Positions 1 through 6,309 of a DNA stretch of 7,131 nucleotides are shown here, in pieces (position 1 is the stretch's first letter; each line of letters opens with the position of its first letter). A program made the position numbers and the translations under genes. The notes below the pieces were generated by a model. It searched no databases and had not been told where the DNA came from. It was given only the letters and a program-made list of their open reading frames with translations. This DNA comes from JALXCG01 sp026991065 [NCBI: Gemmatimonadota bacterium] (GTDB lineage Bacteria; GCA-2686955): NCBI GenBank assembly GCA_026991065.1, contig JALXCG010000230.1, positions 1 through 7,131 of the forward strand. The letters are read 5' to 3'.

Positions 1-564
1 GCAAGCCACCCCGCCGCCGCGCCCGCTGCCGTTGTCCGGTGTGGCGTTGGCCTGAATCACGCAGCGCCACACCGTGGGAGCGGCGCCGTCGATCAGGAGC
101 CCCGCTCCACTGGCGGCGTTGCCACCGGTGATCGTGAAACCGTAGATCGCTCCGCGTGCCTGTGTGGTGTCCACCGTGGCGAAACGCACCACCGGTGAGC
201 TGCTGCCGGCGCCGTCGATGATGGTCGTGGCGACCACCTCGTCATTCCCCGGATCGACCGACGTGAGCAGCAGATCCTTGCCCCGGAAATCGATCGGGCC
301 GGCGTAATTGCCGGGCTCCACAACCACTCGCCCGCCCCGCCCGGGGGCAGCGTCGATCGCCGCCTGGATCTCGGCGTAGTCCTGTGGAACCCTGATCGGC
401 GGCGCTTCTCCAGCCAGCGCGGTCCCGATTCGGAACGCGCCGATGCCCAGGACGCCCATGGCGGTGGCGATGATCGCCCACATCCAGGCTCGCACCGGCG
501 CCGATTCGCCCGGTCGCGCGTTCCGGTCGGCTGCGGCTGTCGTGCGTCTTGAGGAAGAGTTCAT
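1..564 (-). CDS. Secreted right-handed parallel beta-helix protein (N-terminal part)
   Basis: The frame is open from an ATG at 564 to the left edge, giving 188 codons with the C-terminus missing. A GGAG lies 8 nt before the ATG (573-576). Residues 1-26 are polar and basic. Residues 27-50 are hydrophobic and end in Ala-Leu-Ala at 49-51, which looks like a long signal peptide cleaved near 51/52; an uncleaved anchor is possible. The mature part opens with a VPQDYAEIQAAIDAA block (59-73), then VVVEPGNYAGPI and an IDG turn (116-118), then strands with GFTITGGNAASGAG (142-155) and the start of a glycine-rich turn (179-186). This is the usual opening of pectin-lyase-fold parallel beta-helix proteins exported by many uncultivated bacteria. 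Such proteins often bind or cleave polysaccharide, or are only surface proteins, so no substrate is claimed. It lies 18 bp downstream of the GNAT-like gene and is probably cotranscribed with it. Confidence 0.85.
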   Translation of the reverse strand, partial: MNSSSRRTTAAADRNARPGESAPVRAWMWAIIATAMGVLGIGAFRIGTALAGEAPPIRVPQDYAEIQAAIDAAPGRGGRVVVEPGNYAGPIDFRGKDLLLTSVDPGNDEVVATTIIDGAGSSSPVVRFATVDTTQARGAIYGFTITGGNAASGAGLLIDGAAPTVWRCVIQANATPDNGSGRGGGVAC

Positions 565-582
565 CTCACTCGCTCCGGATGA

Positions 583-1695
583 TTACTGAGTGTCATGGAA
601 AGCTTCGGTGACATACCAATGGGTGGGTTCTTCAACGAGGCGGCGCTTTACCTTCTTCGGATCGAAGACCCAAAAAACCACCGGTTGCTCGTTCCCCTCC
701 CAATAGAAGCCGGCCCGCAGCAACGCCTGGAAGTGGTCCGGCGGGGCGGCCAGGCGTACCTCCAGCCATTCCGCCCGGTTGCGTCCCGCCCACTGCACAA
801 TCCCCTCCGCCAGTGCGCGCAGATCCTCCGCGTCGGTGGAGCCGAAAAGATCCACAATCATCCACGTGCCATCCCCGGGATCGGGCCGACGGATCACCGC
901 ATAACGCAAGATTTCGTCTCCGGTCGCCGATTCCAGTGCCAGGATCGTATAGGAGCGCCCCGGAACCCCCGGGCCGAAACGCCACCGCAGCCACGCCAGC
1001 GTACGCTCCTCGACACCCGTATAAGCACCGCGATAGCGCTCCCAGAGTGGCTCGAACCGCCGGTCGAACTCCGGCACGACGCGGACCCGCGCCCCGCGCG
1101 GATGGCGCCAGCCTGCCCGCCACCGCATCATCCGCCAGAACCCGCGCCGGGCCGCTGAGGCCAGGTTGGCGCGCAGAATCTTCATCGACGTGAGATTGCG
1201 GTAGCCGAGCAGCCGCTTTCCCACCACGTAGGCCGCGGGATTGGGGGCGCCTATCCCCCATGAAGTTCCCTCCATCCGCGCCCAGGTCTCTTGGTGTTTG
1301 AAGAGCTTCATCTGCAGTCGCCCACCGCGATACGGCTCGGCGACCATGTTGTCGACCGGAACACCGGTCCAGACGATCGAGCGCCCGATCTGGAACCTTC
1401 GGATGAGGCTGCCGTAGTGACCTACGATCTCCCCGTTTGCATCCGTCGCCACGCTGGCTCCGCGGAGACCAAGGTGCTCACCATTGAATTTCCAGTTCCA
1501 CTCTGCTTCCCACAGGTCGACCGAAACCGGGCGCGACTCGGCGAAGACCTTCGCCGCCAGCTTCGCGATCCCGCGGCTGTCTTCGGGCAGGCAGGGCCGA
1601 ATCAGCAGCCCTTCATAGGACCACCGCAGCGATGGGTCCAGTGTAAACTGAAGAGGATTTTGCACACGCGCCTCCAGTCCACCTCCATGGCCCAC
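583..1695 (-). CDS. GNAT-fold acyltransferase-like protein
   Basis: This 370-residue cytoplasmic protein has no signal peptide. Residues 30-170 read as a GNAT N-acetyltransferase domain: an LIRPCLPED start (31-39), a tryptophan-rich WEAEWNWKF stretch (62-70), an EIVGHYG beta-strand (89-95), and an acyl-CoA-loop region VDNMVAEPYRGGRLQMKLF (114-132). The second half (about 200-345) has an alternating alpha/beta pattern that could be a second GNAT-like half, as in tandem GNAT or FemAB-type proteins. GNAT enzymes move an acyl group from acyl-CoA to an amine; the acceptor here is unknown. The canonical R/Q-x-x-G-x-G/A loop is altered to RGGRLQ. The start is uncertain: GTG at 1695 is the first start codon after the upstream stop and has little ribosome-binding sequence, while GTG at 1665 has GGAGG only 3 nt away. 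It is the first gene of a minus-strand pair with the beta-helix gene. Confidence 0.8.
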   Translation of the reverse strand: MGHGGGLEARVQNPLQFTLDPSLRWSYEGLLIRPCLPEDSRGIAKLAAKVFAESRPVSVDLWEAEWNWKFNGEHLGLRGASVATDANGEIVGHYGSLIRRFQIGRSIVWTGVPVDNMVAEPYRGGRLQMKLFKHQETWARMEGTSWGIGAPNPAAYVVGKRLLGYRNLTSMKILRANLASAARRGFWRMMRWRAGWRHPRGARVRVVPEFDRRFEPLWERYRGAYTGVEERTLAWLRWRFGPGVPGRSYTILALESATGDEILRYAVIRRPDPGDGTWMIVDLFGSTDAEDLRALAEGIVQWAGRNRAEWLEVRLAAPPDHFQALLRAGFYWEGNEQPVVFWVFDPKKVKRRLVEEPTHWYVTEAFHDTQ

Positions 1696-1722
1696 CTCAA
1701 AGCGGCAATGGAGTACGGACTC

Positions 1723-1731
1723 TGATATGAT
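1723..1731 (+). promoter_or_regulatory. Candidate extended -10 promoter for the cyclophilin gene
   Basis: TGATATGAT matches the extended -10 pattern TGnTATAAT with one change. The sequence at the -35 distance (CGGCAA, 1703-1708) is poor, as is common with extended -10 promoters. Transcription would start near 1738 and give a leader of about 110 nt before the ATG at 1849. This call rests on the motif alone. Confidence 0.35.
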
Positions 1732-1834
1732 CCGCCAACGCGGAGATTCCTGTAGCAGAACCCACTGAAGAAGCCCTCATCATACCCGGGATTGAATTCC
1801 TGCACACCATACCCGGCCGGATTCCGCCGGGGCC

Positions 1835-1839
1835 GGAGA
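1835..1839 (+). promoter_or_regulatory. Ribosome-binding site that sets the cyclophilin start
   Basis: GGAGA sits 9 nt before the ATG at 1849. The reading frame is open to an earlier ATG at 1792, but only the 1849 start has this site and puts a clean signal peptide at the N-terminus. Confidence 0.7.
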
Positions 1840-1848
1840 AAACGATTC

Positions 1849-2478
1849 ATGTTTCGCAAGACTCTTTTTGGCGCCAGCCTGCTTCTCTTTTCCTCGCTCG
1901 CCTTTGGTGCCGGTGCCGGAAATGCTGACCATGGCACCGAAGCCTGGCGGCAGAACCCTGGTCTCTACGCTGTCTTTAACACCACGCAGGGCCGCATCGT
2001 CTGCCAGCTTTTTCCCAAGAAGGCCCCCAAAACGGTCGAGAATTTCGTCGGTCTCGCCGAGGGTACCAAAGAGTGGACCCACCCCGGCACCCACAAGAAG
2101 ATGACCGGTACTCGCTTCTACGACGGCCTCATTTTCCACCGCGTGATTCCCGGTTTCATGATCCAGGGGGGGGATCCTCTGGGCAAGGGATTCGGCGGTC
2201 CCGGCTATCAATTCGAGGATGAGTTCGATCCCACCCTGCACTTCGACCGCGCCGGGCGCCTGGCGATGGCGAACGCTGGTCCCGGCACCAACGGAAGCCA
2301 ATTTTTTATTACCGAAGGCCCCACACCCCATCTCGACAATCGCCACACGATTTTCGGGCAAGTTGTTGATGGTCAAGATGTTGTGACCAAGATCGCCAAT
2401 GTTCCCCGCAACTCCCGCGACCTGCCCAACACTCCGGTCGTTATCGAAAAGCTCGAAATTGTCCGCGTAGAGAAGTAG
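1849..2478 (+). CDS. Exported cyclophilin-type peptidyl-prolyl cis-trans isomerase
   Basis: This 209-residue protein speeds cis-trans isomerisation of X-Pro bonds and so helps exported proteins fold. Residues 1-24 are a signal peptide: a basic FRK start, a hydrophobic core LLLFSSLAF, and small residues AGAG before the mature part, which implies periplasmic or secreted location. The cyclophilin domain fills residues 38-207. Family motifs are [14 protein letters not shown] (96-109), which carries catalytic Arg98 and pocket residues Phe103, Met104 and Gln106; [12 protein letters not shown] (144-155); and LDNRHTIFG (162-170). His161 stands where human cyclophilin A has Trp121, a change typical of bacterial members that bind cyclosporin weakly. 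The fuller form of the [10 protein letters not shown] block is closer to the eukaryote-like bacterial cyclophilins than to E. coli PpiA. It is a single-gene unit, with a promoter candidate upstream and a terminator downstream. Confidence 0.95.
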   Translation: MFRKTLFGASLLLFSSLAFGAGAGNADHGTEAWRQNPGLYAVFNTTQGRIVCQLFPKKAPKTVENFVGLAEGTKEWTHPGTHKKMTGTRFYDGLIFHRVIPGFMIQGGDPLGKGFGGPGYQFEDEFDPTLHFDRAGRLAMANAGPGTNGSQFFITEGPTPHLDNRHTIFGQVVDGQDVVTKIANVPRNSRDLPNTPVVIEKLEIVRVEK

Positions 2479-2550
2479 ACTTCCACTATCTTCTTGCGCA
2501 CAACGCAGCCCTGATGCGCGCCGCCCACCCCCCTCCCGGGCGAGCGCGCC

Positions 2551-2595
2551 GCACCGGCCGACCCGTCCCCTTCCCGGCGTCGGTCGGTGCCTTTT
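2551..2595 (+). terminator. Rho-independent terminator after the cyclophilin gene
   Basis: A 12 bp stem pairs GCACCGGCCGAC (2551-2562) with GTCGGTCGGTGC (2579-2590), with one G-U pair. The loop is 16 nt, and TTTT follows at 2592-2595. The T run is on the plus-strand side only, so it serves the cyclophilin gene about 70 bp upstream. The T run is short, but the stem is strong. Confidence 0.7.
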
Positions 2596-2659
2596 AACGG
2601 CCATCCGGGAGTGATCGCTCTCCGATCCGATTCAGGGCCGATCGTCGCCGCGGTTTCCG

Positions 2660-3061
2660 CTATTCCGAGGCCGCCGCATCGTTCTCGCTCCCGGCAGCCT
2701 TTGCCCGCTCTTTGGCGATGGTCGCGTGGACCTCTTTCATGTCCACGGCTTTCACCTTTTGCAGAATGTCCACCAGCGCTTCCTCCGGGAAAGCGCCCGA
2801 CTCGCGGAAGAGCAGTACTTTTTCACGGAAGATTGCGGTGGTGGGAATTGAGCGAATTTCAAAGGCGGCGGCTACCTGCTGCTGCTCTTCGGTGTTGCAT
2901 TTGGCAAAGGTGATGTCGGTGAAGCGGTCGCTCAGCTTTTCGAAAATCGGGCCATAAGCCCTGCACGGGGCGCACCATTCGGCCCAGAAGTCGATGACCA
3001 GAATGTCGTTGTCGGCAATGAGACGGTCCAGGTTTTCTGCGGTAACATGTTGAACGGGCAT
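2660..3061 (-). CDS. Thioredoxin with WCAPC active site
   Basis: This 133-residue protein has a complete thioredoxin fold: buried Asp24 in the VIDFWAEWCAPC strand-helix junction, the redox pair Cys30 and Cys33, and the cis-proline Pro73 in SIPTT. It reduces disulfides in cytoplasmic proteins and would be recycled by a thioredoxin reductase not in this window. There is no signal peptide. The active site is WCAPC rather than the E. coli WCGPC. A third cysteine, Cys55, lies in the strand before the cis-Pro loop. The thioredoxin core ends near residue 107; the remaining 25 or so residues are a charged, alanine-rich tail (ending ENDAAASE) longer than in the standard 105-110 residue protein. The start at 3061 is set by AGGAG 7 nt upstream; the open frame running back to 3490 has no thioredoxin-like sequence. 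The gene converges with the cyclophilin gene. Confidence 0.94.
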   Translation of the reverse strand: MPVQHVTAENLDRLIADNDILVIDFWAEWCAPCRAYGPIFEKLSDRFTDITFAKCNTEEQQQVAAAFEIRSIPTTAIFREKVLLFRESGAFPEEALVDILQKVKAVDMKEVHATIAKERAKAAGSENDAAASE

Positions 3062-3068
3062 GAATTGG

Positions 3069-3073
3069 CTCCT
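3069..3073 (-). promoter_or_regulatory. Ribosome-binding site that sets the thioredoxin start
   Basis: AGGAG on the minus strand lies 7 nt before the ATG at 3061. It excludes the long upstream extension of the same frame. Confidence 0.75.
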
Positions 3074-3121
3074 GTATTGTGGTCCCGGGGCACAACCGCC
3101 GGGGGAGTAAGGTAAAGATCC

Positions 3122-3127
3122 ACTATA
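3122..3127 (-). promoter_or_regulatory. Weak -10 candidate for the thioredoxin gene
   Basis: TATAGT on the minus strand differs from TATAAT at one base and lies about 60 bp before the thioredoxin ATG. The -35 position (TGCCCC) does not match the consensus, so this is only a candidate. Confidence 0.25.
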
Positions 3128-3245
3128 GGCTGTGAATCTGGAGGGGGCACTGAAAATGGTGGGCTGGGGCGGGCCGGCCACGCCCGACCTTCCCTCGTTG
3201 CTGCGCGAGTCAACTACCGCTGCCTGACCGCTGGCGTGTACCCCC

Positions 3246-3366
3246 AGTGTGATCGGCACTACCCGAACCCTCTGTCGGGGGTTGTGGGCCGACCACGGGT
3301 GGTCAGTGTGTGGCACCGGCGGACAGGGGCGCCCTCGGCGGCCGGACCGCCGCGAGCCGGGCTCGC
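3246..3366. repeat. Cluster of perfect inverted repeats
   Basis: Five dyads lie close together: AGTG/CACT (3246-3249 with 3257-3260), CCCGA/TCGGG (3262-3266 with 3275-3279), GACCAC/GTGGTC (3291-3296 with 3299-3304), CGGCGG/CCGCCG (3336-3341 with 3347-3352) and GCGAGCC/GGCTCGC (3352-3358 with 3360-3366). None is followed by a T run on either strand, so they are not simple terminators. They could be operators, a structured leader RNA, or a REP-like element. High GC content makes some short dyads likely by chance. Confidence 0.45.
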
Positions 3367-3480
3367 TCTGCATCGATCGCGGCCGTGCCGATCTTGAAGA
3401 GAGCGTCCATATCCAATAGCCCCGATCAACTGCTATGCTATTACAATCGAGAGCCCGGTCGCCTCGCTGCACCAATCTGA

Positions 3481-3579
3481 ATACGAACAAGAAGGAACTC
3501 CGATTGGCATCTGAAAGTCGCCCAGTGGCACATCGAACAGGCCGGCCTGGTCAAGGTCACCAAACCGGAAGGCCGGTAG
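3481..3579 (+). pseudogene. Possible gene relic (coding-like peptide, no start)
   Basis: The frame between stops at 3478 and 3577 reads WHLKVAQWHIEQAGLVKV (3505-3558) followed by TKPEGR and a stop. The amphipathic helix plus AGLVKV strand resembles part of a winged-helix segment, like those at the N-terminus of Mrr-type restriction proteins. It has no ATG, GTG or TTG start and no continuation in neighbouring frames that I can recognise. It may be the remains of a lost gene or a coincidence. Confidence 0.2.
3542..3576. repeat. GC-rich hairpin
   Basis: CCGGCCT (3542-3548) pairs with AGGCCGG (3570-3576), and an alternative inner pair TGGT/ACCA lies at 3548-3551 and 3559-3562. There is no T run after it, so it is not called a terminator. 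It overlaps the coding-like stretch. Confidence 0.35.
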
Positions 3580-3676
3580 CCCCTCGGTCGCGTTCCGCTG
3601 CATCTCGGCGGTTGAGTTGAGCGGCCGCGATCTCTGTAACCGCTAAGCTGGCTTTGATCTTCCGAAGCCACCGAAG

Positions 3677-3701
3677 GACCGGATACTCAATAGGTCCGGT
3701 C
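3677..3701. promoter_or_regulatory. Dyad just upstream of the sensor kinase gene
   Basis: GACCGGA (3677-3683) is the exact inverted partner of TCCGGTC (3695-3701), with an 11 bp spacer. The dyad ends 8 bp before the ribosome-binding site of the kinase gene. It could be an operator for autoregulation or a hairpin in the leader RNA. This is inferred from position and symmetry only. Confidence 0.35.
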
Positions 3702-3709
3702 ACCGACAT

Positions 3710-3716
3710 AGGGAAG
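3710..3716 (+). promoter_or_regulatory. Ribosome-binding site for the TTG-started sensor kinase gene
   Basis: AGGGAAG lies 7 nt before TTG at 3724. An in-frame TAG at 3709-3711 rules out any earlier start, so TTG 3724 is the first usable codon, and it keeps the signal peptide intact. Confidence 0.6.
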
Positions 3717-3723
3717 CATCGCC

Positions 3724-6309
3724 TTGCCGACCCTTCAGCGGCTCCGTAGAGTCTGCGTCTCGTTGTGCGACAGAGCCCATCGGCCCGGGGCTCTTCATGG
3801 TGCGGCGTTGGCATTGCTACTGGTCGCGCCGAGCGCCCGGACCGAGCCCAGCACGGATGTGGACCTGAGTGAAGTCGTCCCCGCTCAACTCCCCTATCGT
3901 CTCGAGCCGGCGATGGATCATGAACTCGGCGTGGATCCGGCCGAGACCTTCAGGTTCTTCCTGCATGACCTCGATGGTGACGGCCAAGACGAAATCGTGC
4001 ATTGGGATCCCGGGAGGTTTGTTTGCTCCGACTTTGAGAGTGAAACCCTGGCGACGCGATGGCAATACAATCTTCCACCGGGCTACGCTCTGCACCGGGA
4101 ACGTTTTGATCTGGGCGCGGCGGTGGACGTCGACGGGGATGGCCTGCCGGAAGTGCTGCTCGCCGCTGGGTTGGAAGATGGAAGTGACTGGCGGCTCTTT
4201 GTTCTCAAGCCACAAGCGACCGGCGTCGACACCCTGCGCACCTGGCCCCTTCCCGTGGGACCGGACCGTTCGCAGGATGGTGTTTGGGACGGCAACTACC
4301 GCATCATCGGTGTTAGCAACGATCTTTTGTCCGCAGACCGCCCCGCGCTCATTCTGGGTTGTCGAGTTCTCTACGATGCGGTGGGGCGATGCGCCCTGGC
4401 CATCGATCCCGCGACCGGTGAGATATTGTGGCGTTTCCAGTGCGGACCCAACGTGCATCCCACCGGATCGACCTTGGCCGACCTGGATGGCGATGGGGAG
4501 CAAGAAATTGTCCTGGGAACAGGCTCGCCCGACAACTACGAGGAAGACCGCCGCTTTGATCCCAGCGACGATGTTGTCGTTCTCTTCGCGCTCAACCTTC
4601 ACGGTCGGTTGCTCTGGCAGCGCACTCTGGCGGGCAAGTTTCACGGTCTTTTCGTTCGCGCGCACGACCTGGACGGCATCAAAGGCGATGAGTTGGTTGT
4701 TGGTACGCAAAACAGTCAGCCCGGAGAGTCCGACTATCTCCTCGTCTACTCCGGGGAGGGAAGAAGGTTGGCCGCCAAACCCCTGCCCTCTGGTGGCTGT
4801 GAACGCCTTGTGGTGCTGGAGACGGAGAACCCCGCCCGGACCACCATTGTCGTCGGTCTCAGAGACAATGGCGTGCACCGTTACCAATACTTGGCGGATG
4901 AACGAGCGATTCGAATGGCGGGGCGCGCACGCGCCGCTGAGCCTCTGCTTCTGCTGGACGCCGTGAGTTTGTTTCCGGAGCAGAAATCGGCCCAAGTCGC
5001 TGTCTACTTGGCGGGAAGGAATCCCGCGAGGGTCTTTATGCTGAGCGAAAGATTACAGCCTTTGGCGGCCTACACGGCCCCAGCGGGCGATTGTCGCTCC
5101 GCTGCCGGTCCGCCGGCCGTGATGCATCTGAGTGATCAGAAGGAACGTCTTATCTGGCCCAGAAACGGGGGCGGATTGTTTCTTGATTGGACGCGAGTTC
5201 GGTGGTGGGACCGCGCTTGGGGCGTGCTGAGCGGCCCACTCCCGTCACCGCAGTGGCAGATTCTTCTACTCCTTTGTATCTCGAGCGCACTTTGGGGCGG
5301 CCGCAAGTGGGGATGGGCAAGAGGCTTTCGCAGGGGCGAGTCACAGGGGCGCTTGCGGGGCCGCAGCGAAGGGCGGGAGATCGCCTTGACCGACGTTCTG
5401 ACCGGTAACTCTGAACCGGCGCCGCCACCAGGAAGAGATCAATTGCTTCGCATCTTCCAGGCGCTCGACCACGTCAAGCACGCCAACGAGCAGAAGACCG
5501 CGACGGTCTTGCGCGGGGATCTGCTGGATGAGCTGCAATACTTCGCCGAGGAGTACGAAGACAGCGGCGGCAATCTACAGACATATATTCGGCCCTTCCT
5601 GCGCCATGATCTGGGCACTCTACAGGATGTTCTCTCGCTGATCCCGCACTGGCCGGACTGGCGCAACGAGCTGCGCCTCTACCTTGACTCTCTGACTCCA
5701 GTCCTGGGTGCTTTGGAGCGCGGCGAACTGCAGGGCCCTGAGTTGCGATCGCAGTTGCCGACTCTGAAGCGGCATATCTTGGGCCTCGCCAGTGTCATCG
5801 ACGAAATCTACACCGCGGTTCGCATTGAACTCAGCACGCACCTGGCAGAGATCGAAGAGATCGTCGATTCCCGCCGCGAAAGCGCCCGCCAGGCGGGAGT
5901 GCGGATCGAATTGGTCCGCGAGCGGGTCGAAGCGGACCTGCTCTGCCTCATCAAACGCGAGGATCTCTGGTATGTCGTCGGCAATCTGCTCGACAATGCG
6001 CAAAAGGCGATCGGAAATGGGCCGGAGGGGCGCATCCGAGTCGAGTTGGATGGGCGGGAGCTGGAACGTGGGGGCCCGCAGCTCGTGGTGAGGGTGTGCG
6101 ACAACGGCCGGGGACTGTCCGAGCAGACCTGGCGGGATGTTCGCGAAGGCCGATTGCCGGGCGGCACAAGCAGCGGCACGGGCCTGCGTACTTCCCTGGC
6201 CTTGCTCGAACCCTGGGGAGCTGCACTGCGGCTCCTGGTGCCGGATTCTCCACAGTGGTCTACGTCTCTGGAGCTTCGCCTGCGTGTAGTGAGGACACCC
6301 GATGCTTGA
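3724..6309 (+). CDS. Sensor histidine kinase with extracytoplasmic FG-GAP propeller
   Basis: This 861-residue membrane protein probably senses an external signal and phosphorylates the regulator encoded downstream. Residues 1-38 form a signal sequence (basic RLRR start, hydrophobic ALALLLVA). Residues 45-490 are a beta-propeller-like region with four Asp-rich FG-GAP/VCBS motifs of the Ca-binding type: DLDGDGQDE (82-90), DVDGDGLPE (135-143), DLDGDGEQE (253-261) and DLDGIKGDE (315-323). A PQQ-like blade, AIDPATGEILW, lies just before the third. A short membrane segment spans about 510-526. The cytoplasmic part has a helical linker, a likely phosphoacceptor His628 in LRHDL, and an HATPase domain with N-box NLLDNA (754-759), G1 box DNGRGL (793-798) and G2 box GTGL (818-821). 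There is no PAS or HAMP domain. The HisKA region is divergent, so His628 is inferred. It starts with TTG. Confidence 0.9.
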   Translation: MPTLQRLRRVCVSLCDRAHRPGALHGAALALLLVAPSARTEPSTDVDLSEVVPAQLPYRLEPAMDHELGVDPAETFRFFLHDLDGDGQDEIVHWDPGRFVCSDFESETLATRWQYNLPPGYALHRERFDLGAAVDVDGDGLPEVLLAAGLEDGSDWRLFVLKPQATGVDTLRTWPLPVGPDRSQDGVWDGNYRIIGVSNDLLSADRPALILGCRVLYDAVGRCALAIDPATGEILWRFQCGPNVHPTGSTLADLDGDGEQEIVLGTGSPDNYEEDRRFDPSDDVVVLFALNLHGRLLWQRTLAGKFHGLFVRAHDLDGIKGDELVVGTQNSQPGESDYLLVYSGEGRRLAAKPLPSGGCERLVVLETENPARTTIVVGLRDNGVHRYQYLADERAIRMAGRARAAEPLLLLDAVSLFPEQKSAQVAVYLAGRNPARVFMLSERLQPLAAYTAPAGDCRSAAGPPAVMHLSDQKERLIWPRNGGGLFLDWTRVRWWDRAWGVLSGPLPSPQWQILLLLCISSALWGGRKWGWARGFRRGESQGRLRGRSEGREIALTDVLTGNSEPAPPPGRDQLLRIFQALDHVKHANEQKTATVLRGDLLDELQYFAEEYEDSGGNLQTYIRPFLRHDLGTLQDVLSLIPHWPDWRNELRLYLDSLTPVLGALERGELQGPELRSQLPTLKRHILGLASVIDEIYTAVRIELSTHLAEIEEIVDSRRESARQAGVRIELVRERVEADLLCLIKREDLWYVVGNLLDNAQKAIGNGPEGRIRVELDGRELERGGPQLVVRVCDNGRGLSEQTWRDVREGRLPGGTSSGTGLRTSLALLEPWGAALRLLVPDSPQWSTSLELRLRVVRTPDA

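Larger units (their letters stand above)
1696..1848. other. Divergent intergenic region between GNAT-like gene and cyclophilin
   Basis: This 153 bp region separates two divergently read genes and should hold both promoters. The plus-strand candidate is listed separately. On the minus strand a TATGAT at 1784-1779 could be a -10 box for the GNAT-like gene, but no good -35 is visible. Confidence 0.5.
3062..3723. other. Gene-poor 660 bp region rich in inverted repeats
   Basis: No frame on either strand here combines a start, a ribosome-binding site and family-like sequence. The region should hold the thioredoxin promoter (left end, minus strand) and the two-component operon promoter (right end, plus strand). 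Between them are several perfect inverted repeats (3246-3366), a GC-rich hairpin (3542-3576), a short coding-like stretch (3481-3579), and a dyad just before the kinase gene (3677-3701). No tRNA-like or CRISPR-like pattern was seen. Confidence 0.6.

Noticed and set aside
2472-2484. Small inverted repeat GAAGT/ACTTC at the cyclophilin stop codon
   Set aside because: The stem is too short and has no T run; the stronger terminator is at 2551-2595.
1780-2604. Minus-strand open frame (274 codons) opposite the cyclophilin gene
   Set aside because: It is the antisense shadow of an unmistakable cyclophilin and has no recognisable domain.
3303-3410. 35-codon minus-strand frame starting MDALFKIG, with an N-terminus faintly like flagellar rod proteins
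   Set aside because: It has no ribosome-binding site, turns into proline- and arginine-rich sequence after 22 residues, and crosses the dyad cluster.
3511-3540. TGGCAC motif considered as a sigma-54 promoter for the kinase operon
   Set aside because: The TTGC element is absent at the required distance.
3557-3709. 50-codon minus-strand frame starting MSVTGP before the kinase gene
   Set aside because: It has no ribosome-binding site and no family resemblance, and it spans the likely promoter and hairpins of the kinase operon.
3817-4995. Long minus-strand open frame (392 codons) opposite the kinase gene
   Set aside because: It lies wholly antisense to clear FG-GAP coding sequence, has no family-like motifs, and such frames are common in GC-rich DNA.
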